From a virus: DNA of 64,000 nucleotides. The stretch is taken from positions 35,767 through 99,766 of the IMG/VR virus record IMGVR_UViG_3300032235_000653. The stretch is one strand, 5' to 3'. The notes below the pieces were generated by a model. That model was not told the origin of the DNA. It was given only the letters and a program-made list of their open reading frames with translations, and did no database searches. How positions within the stretch are numbered: position 1 is the stretch's first letter; each line of letters opens with the position of its first letter. A program made the position numbers and the translations under genes. This document shows positions 32,730 through 44,900 of this stretch, piece after piece.

Positions 32730-32900
32730 TTAATTTCCAGTTTCTACTATTACATCACCAGACTCTGGATCTGTAATTTTTACAAAACCACGCATATAAA
32801 TTCCCGTAGATTCGTTTGGTTTTTCTGGAACAGATTTTTCAAGTTTTTGTTCCAAATCAGTGTTTGTATGGTTATTTATCATGGTCTTCTGTGTGTTCAT
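32730..32900 (-). CDS. 56-residue structural-gene neighbour with KITDPESGD motif
   Basis: ATG at 32900 or, if the late promoter just upstream is used, ATG at 32882 (50 residues, preceded by AGAAGA). A Gln/Lys/Asn-rich disordered start runs into IYMRGFVKITDPESGDVIVETGN, split here as IYMRGFVKITDPESGD and VIVETGN. This looks like a truncated version of the opening domain of the 197-residue protein that follows it. It fills the gap before the giant gene. Confidence 0.6.
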   Translation of the reverse strand: MNTQKTMINNHTNTDLEQKLEKSVPEKPNESTGIYMRGFVKITDPESGDVIVETGN

Positions 32901-32906
32901 TGTTAA

Positions 32907-32914
32907 TATTTATT
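32907..32914 (-). promoter_or_regulatory. Late-promoter-like octamer AATAAATA
   Basis: Minus-strand AATAAATA, one base from TATAAATA, between the giant gene and the 56-residue gene. It is only 7 bases from the ATG at 32900, so the better start for RNA made here is the internal ATG at 32882. Confidence 0.45.
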
Positions 32915-32920
32915 TGCTTT

Positions 32921-35900
32921 TTATCCTTGCAATCCTTGTTTTAAGAAACTAACTGGTAAAGTATTGGCGTTAAACAATCCTTGTCCATTTGAGGCTGTTG
33001 TATTTCCTAGCACCCCAGTAGCAATTGCCTGAGCAGAATTGCCCAAACTGTACCAAATATTGGTTTGTACATAAGCAACATTTGCCTCAAAAGTATAATA
33101 TGTAGTGAATCTTTCGTTTGTCAAAGTTGCCGAAGAGTTACTGCTGATATAAGCAGAAGTATTACTTACTACATTACTAATAGTGCCTATTAAGTTTCCA
33201 CCATTATCGTATAAATCATTGCCAACATTTAATTCGGCCAAGAATATCGTACCATTTCCGGTAACAATATTACTGCTGTTATTTGCTGTAATATTTCCCG
33301 TATATCGAACGGTAACATTAGATATGTTTGCAGCTACAAAATACGGTGTATTATTCGCAGAAATATATGCCCATTCAACTGGGATTCCTTCTGGTGCATT
33401 TGGATTTCTCTTTGTAACTTGTAATAGTGCAACTGTATCACTTAATACGCTGCTAATAGTACCTATTAACTGTTGACCAGTAAAAGTAGAACTTGTACTA
33501 GAATTTCCCAAAGTTAATTCTACTGCATTTTCGTCTCCGGTGCCAGCAAATATTTGTGTCCCTGGGGTTAACATAGTAAATGTGGTACCTACGCCTTGTA
33601 GTGTACTGCTGTAAACATTTACATTAATTGTGCCAGGGCCTTGGGATCTGGCGTACCATGTACTATTTCCTGAATCGGGTATAACTTGATTTTGACTTCC
33701 ATCTAGCACTATGTTGCCAATAAAATGATTTTTAGCCCCGGTGCCGCCAGTTCCTCTGCGAATTCTTCCCAAAGTATTAGTTGCTAGATCTTTAGAATAA
33801 TAAGTAATTCTTTCACCGTTAATATACACGACTCCGGGTTGTCCACCACTAGGAGACGGTGTCGCTAGTTTACTGGCGTCAATTACTCGAATAACTGTAT
33901 CTGTCAGATTTAAATTTGCAGCTAGTGTTGTAGTGCTTGCCCCATCTTCTCTGAGATATGTGAAATTGTCATTCATATCTTTAAAAATACGATAAGACAT
34001 CAATGGCCATGCATTTCCAGTTGGAGAATCACCTAGCTTCATCGTCGCAGTGGCAATCATTGGTGATGTATTAGATCCCGAAATAACAACGGTAGGTGTT
34101 GTATCATATCCACTGCCGTTATCAATTACCTGGAAAGATATTGCAGATCCATTTGAATCTAATATTACCTGCGCTCGTGCTTGTGTATAATAATCTCCTC
34201 CCAAGATCGTTACCCCAATTTCTTCCGGAGAATATCCACTTCCTGGATCAATAATTTGTATAGATTCAAGTATAACACCGCTAGTGGTTGACCAGTTAAT
34301 ATAATAACTATCAGTAGGATCTGTTGCTATAGTAGTAACTGTCATGTCTAACGTATCATATACTCTACCAGGAATCATTTCCTCAGGAGCATGACTTGCA
34401 TATGGTCCCACGTTGTAAATGGTCAAATTAGCTGTAGAAAATACATTTCCTGTAGTAGTCGGTGTTACTACATACCATACTTTATCGTTATAAGAAATTA
34501 AATCGCCTTTATCATAGTATGTGTTAGCTGTCCATTCAGTGAAATAACTATAAACAAAAGGCCCGCCATCGACGATGATGTCCTCTGGTTTAGTTCCTAA
34601 TGTTGTATCAGCAAAAGTGCTGGTTATCTTAGCATCTAATATAGCATCACTTAAAATAGGAATTCCGTTTTCATCAAATTCCAATGGATCAAATAAAGTG
34701 GCATCAAAACCATCAGCAGCACTGATGCCAGGCAGTGGGGGCTCAGGACCTGATCCGCCAAATCCTCCGTTATCGCTGAATGTTGGGCCTTCTACTTTTA
34801 CCCCAGGATAGTCAATGCCTGATTGCAGTAATGACAAATCTTTTCCGGGCTGACCTAGTTCAGGCTGATAATATGCTTGGATTCTGTCATTTGCATTATT
34901 AATATTATCTACCGGATATACCGTTAGATTAGTAAGAACATTCGAATCGAATGTTGGACCTGAAGTGAATGTCTGACTTACAATGTAAGCAACACCTTTG
35001 TGATCAATTATTGTACCTTGCGTGAACGTAGTGTCTGGCACCCAGTCAATGATGGTGGTAGAATATGTATATCTGTCATATACCAGAGTAGTTTTAATAT
35101 TTCTAATCAGCCCATTGACTAAATTAGCTCGGGCAATTGCTCCTGATCCATTCCCGCCGTCTATGGTAACTACTGGTGTTGTAACATAATCACTGCCGGG
35201 GTATAATAAAATTATTTTTGTTAGTACTCCGTCAGTTACTAGCGCTCGTGCTACTGCATTATTTCCGTTCCTACTACCTGTAATTGTAATAATTGGAGGT
35301 AATGTATATCCTGATCCGCCATCTATTATGTCTATAGAAGAAATACTGTAAGAATAATTAGATAGCCAGTTAGCATATTCGGGTTGCTGCAACAATCTTG
35401 CATCTTGGATAAATTCGCCGCTGGGACTTCTTGTAGTTTTTAATACACTGTCGTAAGTCGGCGGAACATCAAAATCAGATACATAACTGTTATAATTGTC
35501 GTAACCCTGATAGTCTACCACATACTCTCGAAGAGTAGTTTTGTAAGGTTTAACTTCCTCTATGTATTGTTTATAGAATTCTTGATTTTCTTTAATATAG
35601 ATTGCAGGTTGAGTTAATCCTTGTATCTTTTGTAATACATTAATAAAGCTAGTCTTAAATAACCAATCCACATACTTTTGTTCATCTAGTATATAGTTAA
35701 TGAATACAAAGAATAAATTTAAGAATTCAGGATCAAGTTGATCAATAAAAATATCATCTTTAAGAGTTTGAATAATCTGTCGTGTTTCAATTCCAGGATT
35801 TTGATCAAATCTTATAGTATCAAAATTATCTGCATCAAATCCAAGTCCAAATTCTTCTAGTGCGTAAAGATTTTTCTTAAGTTCAATAGTACCATCTTGA

Positions 35901-38900
35901 ATTCCAACAGTAGTCACAGTGTTAGGATATACTTGAATTAAGAACCATTTACCCTGACCATTATTGTTAATTTTAACAAGGTCTTGCGATCGCAGAGTTA
36001 AATCATTCAATTGAGCACTGGTTTCAATAGTATAAGTTGGTCTTACTGTCCTATCAAATCCAGGAGCATACCAATCTTTATATTGCCAGTATTCGCTGGT
36101 TGCATAGCTTTGTACTCTATTCAAATTCCATTCATTTTGTACTTGATAATAAGTATAATCATTTACGTCGAAGGTTGCTCCAGTGGTAATAGTCTGATTT
36201 ACGCTATATGTAATGGTGTTATATCTGACGATTGTGTTTGTTAAATATCGAGTATTTGGTTGCCACTCATCGATCACACCATCTTTAATATAGATAGTCC
36301 ATAAATTGTCCACTGAGCTGTCACTCTGAACTAATACCTTGTACCCCATTGGAAGAATTGCAATATTTACATAACTTAATTCTTCAAGATTATTTACAAT
36401 TAAATCATAAGCTCCAGAATTAGGTGCAGGTTCAGGCTCGCCTTGGCTTAGTCTAGTTAAATCATAGCCTTGACTAATGACATTTAAATCAAAAATAGAA
36501 TTAACATACAGAACCATTTCTCGAATAGCTTCATTCCTATTAATGAACATACTTTGTCGAGGTCTGATATCAATGCCATATCTGTTTTGTACTGCAAGAG
36601 TTGGATCTGGGACTGGATTACCAAATCTATCAATTCCGCTGGCACTATCTAATAATTTGTTGTATATATTATCTGGAATATTTTCAGACTTATTATTAGT
36701 GGCCGATAACAATGCATATTCGTTGTGTATAATATTACTGTTTAACAGTGTTGCATAGTCTAAATGAAATATAATATCTCTGCCCACCGTTTCATTGACC
36801 ATATTGAACAAAGCAACAGAGTCATCTTTTATTGCAGCAAAATATTTTACTCCGCTATTTTTAGGAGATTCGATGTAACTGGCTACTGTTGTCGTAGGAA
36901 TAGTTCTTCCAAATTGATTAATATTTACAGTAGTTTTATTTTTTACCCAGAAATAATATTTTACAGTGGCAAAATTTGTGTTAGGATCTATATAATTCAA
37001 TGTTACATAAGCACCATTGCCAGTGTACTTAGGCTCACCGTCACCACCGTTTGCAACATACTGACTAGGAGGATATAAACTTTCTACCCACTCGTAAACA
37101 TCTATGCTGCTACCTGGAAATGTTCTTCCCCAGTTTGCGGTTCTATACTTGATACTTCCTTGTTCGTAATCTATATATTTTACAGTACTTAAATCCCACC
37201 ATAGCTGACCTACTTGCTGATCGGTCCAATATAAATTGTTGTTAACACTTACATTGTCGACACTAGCGTTATTATAGATTGCAGGATCATAATCAATTTT
37301 ATAAGTAAGTTCTTGCTCAGCAAGGCCTAAAATTTTACCTTTTGCTGGATCAATATAATCCAGATTATATTGCACTGTTTGAGTTAGTGCATTATAAGTG
37401 TACGCTTTAATAATCCCGTTAATCTCTATTTTAGGCTCCTGGCTTCTAAATACATCCCAGCCTAATAAGTTTGTTGGATTAGAAAATTTGTAAACTCTAC
37501 CGCCATTAAACGCTAACTGTTTACTGTTCTTGGAACCAACAATTAATTCATACGTACTAATAGATATAGAGCTTCCAAAACTATCATTTGTTTTTAACCC
37601 ATCATTAGTGGTAGTAGGAGTTAACTGCTGAATGAAAGCAAAAGTGCCTGGGGATTCTATTGTAGATACATTATTTGGCAAATACGAATATATCCAAACT
37701 GCGCCGCTGTCATCCACAGGCTCACTGAAGATGGTTAAGTCTCTATCAAAAGTTGTAGGACTCGGCGTATATGTTTTAGAATTATCAAAAACAGTCTCTT
37801 GTAAAGTTGCTGCAATATCACTTGCAACTACTAATATATCACTGTTATCGTTTATCTTAACAAGTTTTCCAAAGTAATCATATGATTTAGTTGAATTGTT
37901 ATAAATGATATCGACTTCAGGAAATATATCTAATCCCAAGTCTGCAATTGCAGTTCCCACACCAGGTAACACATTCAATTTGTTGAATGTAACTTCTGAA
38001 TTACTGACTAATTTTAATTTATTATTTTCAATACTTGCAGTAACACCCGGAATCTTAGGACCGATAGGTTCTCCAAGTGCATTTACATTGTTAATAGCAT
38101 TAACAACACTCGACAATGATGTGTCAGTGAATTGAACTGCATAGTTGTTAATTCTAATAGAATCCCCACTATTTACAGTGGCATTTGCTATAGTTCCTAC
38201 TAACTCTCCGTAAACTTTTCCTTGATTTAAGAAACGATAAACTGCTCCGTTATATAAATTAATCTGAGATTGATAAGGAGCTCCAGCATATAAACTACAA
38301 CTGTTTGTACATATGTCAACACTGTAGCCAAATTGTTGATCAGCGTACGGCTGTGCCGGCACTATAGTCTGAATTGGATGGAATACATTTGTTTCAATAG
38401 TTAATATTTTACTTTGACCAACTGGACTATAGAATGTTATTAAATTCAACACGGAATTGCTAACATACCAGTCTATACCGACAAATTTTTCTATATTGTC
38501 GACGTATATTCTTGTATATTGGGTAACAGGTGCAACAGCGTTGAAAGTAACAGTGAGATCATCTTGAACAATAAAATTATTAATTGATCTGTTCCACAAA
38601 TGTATTGCACCAGAATCTGTATATGTTGTAATATTACCACTGATATTAGCAGTCACATCTTCTAAAGGGGCGCCAATCATGATTTGCGATCCGTCGACCG
38701 TGGCACTTAAACTATAACCAAATTGACTACCTGAATTGCCCGAGATTGTTCCTACCAGATTGTAACCTGGGCTCTGAGAAATAATGATGGCCCCTGCAGG
38801 GGGCGGAGATGTAAATGTGATAGTCGAAGAGCTTACAGTATAATCCCTGTGCGGAACATAAGTTGCCGTCGAACCTTGAACATAAATGGTTTCTGCACTC

Positions 38901-41900
38901 ACTGGTACATACGGTAAAATAAACGAACTAATTGATCCGTTTGGAGTTAATGTCACTACGTCTTGGTCTGGCACCGTATTATCATATCCATATATGTAAA
39001 CAATGTCATCGTCTGGCGCCCCGATATACAACCAGTTGTCGTCGGCACTAATAGCAATGCTAGTTCCGAACTTGCCAATGTTGGCACTGATTGGTGACAG
39101 TATTTGTACGTCAGATAATGTTCCGATACTTTCTCTCTTGTATACAAAGACATAACCGATACCGTTTGCGCTGTTTGGTGCTCCTGTTATTACTTTAGCA
39201 TTTCCACTTTCAATAACAGATCCTAGACCAACTGTGGCATTTGCGCCAGAAGTAAGAGTAACATCTTCTACTAGAATTCCGTTAAAGTTAATGACATAAT
39301 TAGTAATGGCACCAACATTGCCGTTATATCCAGGTTGGCCGATTACTGCAAAATTATCATCGCCAGCAAGATTTACTGCTGCACCAAATTGAAAATTATT
39401 TTCTAAAGTTCCTTTTTGTAATGCTGTGGTCAATTCCCATGGATTTGTTTTATTATATACTGCCCAATCGCCGTTGGAGTTGTAGGAATTTACCCATACT
39501 TTATTGTTAACACTCCACCCCAATTTCGGAGTTAAATCAGTAATACCAAGAGGACTTTCAGTTTTCATACTGACCAATTTGTATAACTGACCTGTCTGAT
39601 TAAATGTACTAAATCCTCTGAGATCGCCCGTAAATTCAATTATAAAACTAGTTAACCCAATGATACTTTGGACTTTATAAAATCCGGTAAATTTGTCTAC
39701 ACCAGTTAATAAAATAGTGTCGTTTTTTACTAACCCATGTGATTTATTAGTAGTTACTTGAACTTTTCCATTCAGTGCATTACTTAAACTTATAACGTCA
39801 GATTCTGAATCAGATACTCTATATACATTCCAATTTTGTTCATAGTCTTTTGCTATCCAAATTGTTGACCCCGCAGTTATATTAGCTATGTCTGCATTTA
39901 ATGTAGAAACATTAGTTAAATCAAATAGTGTAAAATCAATGTCGTCAATGCTGACATAACCCGCAGTTTGAATATCATCACTGTAATCACTGTCAATGGT
40001 CCTGTTTATTAAGAATGGGGATGACCATGGAACTAAGCTAGTTTTATATAGTGCTTGAATATCATTATAAAGTGAACTAAACAATACAGAATTGTTTGAT
40101 CGAACTTCTAAGCTAGTGGGATTGCTTAACACATAATTTTCGTCGAGAACTAATTCCACAAATCGATTAGTTCCAGTACTACCATAAGATCCAACTCTGA
40201 ATGCCCAATCCTCGCTGATAGTTACATCGCTGGGACGACCGCTGAAACTAACCTTGCCCAACGCATTAATGGCGTTTAGCGTGCCTTTCTCTTTAATAAA
40301 TCCTTGATAGAATTTAACTTGACTAGTATCATCTAATCCCAAATCATTTAAATAATTTCTATTTCTATAACCAATTAGCCCTAAAGAATACTGGTCGAAT
40401 TCACTTTCTAAGTTGACTTTATCAACATTATAAAATGTTTCCCCGATTCCTGCATTTCGAGCAAAGTTATTCAACAATCCTGTTCTAATTTTATTTCTGT
40501 CTACAGGCAACCAATCACTGAATTTGAACTCAGTTGCCCCTGGCAGATTTTTGCTAGCAGTATAATAAAAACTCTTGTATTCAACTAAGTCGCCCTGTAA
40601 ATAATCTTTATTTTGTCTCCAAGCAGCTACGCCTGGTTGATTGTAAATAAATCCTGGTGCAGACAGTGTTCCGGTCCACTCTCCTGTTTTAGAACCAATA
40701 AGCTTTAACCGGTACTGACGTTGTCCCATTATAGGGTCGTATATGATGTCATTGAACTGTGTCTTATTGTCAAAAATCAAAACATGTTCAAATTGAACCA
40801 AATTAAGATCCACATATCCTATTAAATCAGTGGAACTAGTTAACGACAAGGAAAATGTGTTATTATCTCTGACTACAGTGTAGTTGTCTGTATTCAAAAC
40901 TTTATAGTTTTGATTCAACACCTTGGTGCCGTAGAATGTATTATTGATTCCATCTACTACCGCAGTACTGTTGAATAATTTTAAATTATTTGAAGCAGGA
41001 CTTAATACAATAACACTGTTATTTGTCCATCCTTGCTGTACCCAGAACAAAAATTCTTTTACACTCAGTTTCCAATCTTTAATCTGAGCCAATGTTTCGT
41101 CATAATACTCAAATTTAAACCCTTGTAATTGAAGGTATTGCTCGTATCCACTTATAAAATTTGCAACTTGTTGCAGTGTAGTTAATTCAGAACCGTATGG
41201 GATATTAATTTTAAAATTGGTAAATTCATTGTAATAATTTACAGTTTGACCTTCTGATGTAACTAATAGATAGTTACCAGTCTGCGAAGGAGGAACAATT
41301 GTAAAATACGGTCTTGCGCTATCATATCCAGAAATAGTAAAGCCGTTGCCAGTTTTTTCTATTATCACAGCACTATATCTAGAATTAAAAACAGGAGTAG
41401 ACTTATTTAACGCCAGAGAATAGTTGTCGTCTGGGATAATAATAGTTTCATTGGTACTATTTGGACTATTTTGTTCAGCTAAAATCTTTAAATAATTTTT
41501 GCCACTAAATCCCGCCATTCTATAAGATAATTGAATAGAGTAGTCTCTAACAAAATTTAATAATGGAGTTTTATCTGTTGCGCCGACAGTTACTTGATAA
41601 TCACTGATCCAATTTAAATATCCCGAAGCTCTGGCAATATCTCCCGACGAATTCACATACCCGTTAACATCGATGTCTTCTTGTGTAATTCTGTTATTTG
41701 TGCCTATTATCAGATACTGATCTAAATCGCTGTCATAACGATATTTGTTTGTTGTAATACCATACGCAAAATATTTTCCAGGATTAATTATTGCAGAAGT
41801 GTACTGCACTGCAAAAGGATATTCGCTGCTATTTCTCCAAGCAGTCTCGACTGGACTAAACTGGCCCATATTCCAATTATCATTAAACTGTGTGGAATCA

Positions 41901-44900
41901 TAACGATTAGTTAAAAGACCAATAGGCGGCAGTAATTGCCCATTTTCGTTTACTGGAATAAAGTTACTTAATCCAGGTCTTGCAAATTTAGTGTCAAAAC
42001 CGGCCCTGCTTCCAGCCGCAATGTAACCAACTTCTAAATCATCCCACAAAATTTTATTACCAGAAGTATATGGAGCAGGACCATATGTAGATCTCCACCA
42101 GTCCGGTTCTTCACTGAATCCCAGCATTTCCCATGGTGCAGTATTAGGCCGTTGAGTATCATAAAAATACTGAAAACATGCACGCCAAGAACCAGGTAGA
42201 GTTTGACCGTCGACTACATCCAATGCAGTGCTATAATTATAACTAAAAGGTGCATCATTTTGATATGTAGTATTATCTACATAATTCAAATTATTAACAC
42301 TGGCCCATTGCAAATAAAAGCGAGATAACAAATTATTATATTGAGATATAGTATAACCAGTATCTCTGAACTTACCAGGAATCGAATCGTAAGGAGATAC
42401 CAGTTTATCGCTATATTGAACTTTAATGTTGTTGTATATGCGCTTTTCTAGTTCTAAAACAATATTATCTCTAAAATCACCGAAACTAGGCGTTAGACTG
42501 CCGTCATGGCCTCTAATCATAAGTTGAGGTTCTGTATATGTTACGTCTGTATAAATTGCTGGTGTAAATTTTGGATAAAGTCCTAATTTTGAAGGTGTTT
42601 CAGGAATCCAGTTACCGTCTGTGTCTTGATATTCAACAATAGTAAGAGTGTTACCGACTGCTAATGTTATATTGTTTTTAATACTGACACCGGGGCCTGT
42701 TACCAAAAATTCATAATCACGTCCGTATAATAGTTGACTGCCGTTCAAATAAATTAAAATAGACTTGTTGCTTAATGTTTCATTTGAAAAGATAGTTGTA
42801 ATTTCATAATTACGTTGTTGCGGATTAAAAATGTTGTAAGTGATTACATTTTTATTATCCCCATACGGCACCATGTCACTATAGTACCATGGAAACGTTT
42901 TATCTTTAACTGAATTTATTTGTTTAATAATGTAGTCTACTGCCCCAACAGGATCACTAGGGTTGACCTGATTGCTGTTACTAGCAATGTTTATAAACTT
43001 ATTTTTAAATCTTGTATATTCTTGTTGAGCATTAATTAATCCAGATGCAAAATTATATTTTTCATCACTTAAGAACATGGCAGCAAAACTAACTGGTGCG
43101 CTTTGCTGCAACATAGTACCAGATTGATTTTCGATATATAAATCTCTGAGATTGCTTACCCCAGGGTAATTACCGACAAAATATAAACTATTTCTGCTCA
43201 GTGAACCTATGTGATTACGTAGCTCTCCGAGAGTTGGACTTGCTAACGTTCTATTCTGTGCATTTAAATTTAAATTGTCAGGTATTTGATAGAACCCGAG
43301 TTCGCTTATATTTTTGCTATAAACAAGAATATCAATTCTATCGTTAATTTGTAATTTGCTTCTTTTTATAACAATTAAAATTCCATCTGGCACATTATAC
43401 GCCAGGTAATCATTAATTGATATCTCTTTAAAATTAACATAAACTAACAAGTTAGGTTTAACTGTTGCTACTTCCGGAGTAATATCAATTTTGAATGTAT
43501 TGTCAACACCATCGTATGTAAATGGTATATCTTGCATTTGTCTAGTGTCAACATTGACATTAGTCCATACATTAAGTTTAGTAATACTAGAATCTGCATT
43601 ATTTTTATACAACAATCCTGAATCTATTTTTTTAGTGTACACAACTTTGTCGATGCCGTAATTGAACGTTTCGATGTCAAAATTATTATCGAATTGTATA
43701 TCACCGATGTTATTAAAATTTTTATAACTTAAAGGAAAGCCCAATACAGGATCAGCTATACCGGTGCCTGTCTTATAGCTAAAAATTTTGGTACCAACAA
43801 ATTGTGTAGCAGAATTAATTACTGGATATTTTACACTATCAGAAAAACTAACGCCTTCAGTATCAAATACATCAAATAAAGGTGGTTGATTTATGCTAGT
43901 TTTACTTTGACCTTCTACCCAATTTTCGCCCAGAAAGTAAAAACTTTTACCGTTATTAACTACACCGTTAAAAACACTGACAGTGTTAAATTCTTCTACA
44001 GTGTCAACTTGAATCAAATGAATTATAGCAGGATCCAATGGATTACCTGATGTGTTTTCTAGCGTTACTTCCCAAATTTTATTTCTTACAACCGGGTCTT
44101 GGTCAGCCGCAAAAATTACACGCATTCCTTGTACTAGATTAATACCGTCGACGAAAATAGACGTTTTACCTTCGACTGATAAAAATGCATTCGTGTACAC
44201 TGTGTCGAATATATCAACTGGAGGCTTGGCTATTTTTCCAAAATTAATTAATTGTAAATCTGCATCGAATTCGATTATGGGCCTTTTTGCTCGCTGTTCA
44301 GAATCAAAAACTTGCGGAATATTATTATACAAACTAGTTAATTCAATAATGTCTTTATGAAACCACCGATTTCTTCTAGTCCATGGATTAAGATCTCTGC
44401 TGGCTCTACTGATCACAATATAGTCAGGCGTAGACAAACTGGCGTTAGTGTCTATGCTTGTACTTCCATAAAATGCTCTGCCAATTATATAAGGATAAAT
44501 TGGAGATCCATCGCTGGCCTGTGTTGTAAAATATGCATAAGTTCCATTTGGAAATTCCGGTGTTAAACAAAAACGACCGTTGAATTGATCCAGTGTGCCA
44601 CTGCCTTCTACATAAGAATAATCTTCAATGAATGCTCCTGTTAAAAATTCAAATGTTAAAGATGTACCAGCCGTTAATGTAACATTACTGCTTAATTGTA
44701 CTTGACTTGCAGTACCCAAGAACTGTGGTAAGCCTGATGCTGTTTTTAATCCATTGTTAAGTATCCATACACTGCCAGATTCGAGACCAGCAGAGTTAAC
44801 TGTTATCCTCATGCCAGGATTTAATCCATTTGTACTAGATACAGTAATTAAACTATTATTGATTACATCAGCAGTGATAGTTACAGTCTGTGGTACTGGT

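Noticed and set aside
32628-32906. Plus-strand 92-codon frame
   Set aside because: Opposite to two minus-strand structural genes, one of them the 56-residue gene with a conserved motif.
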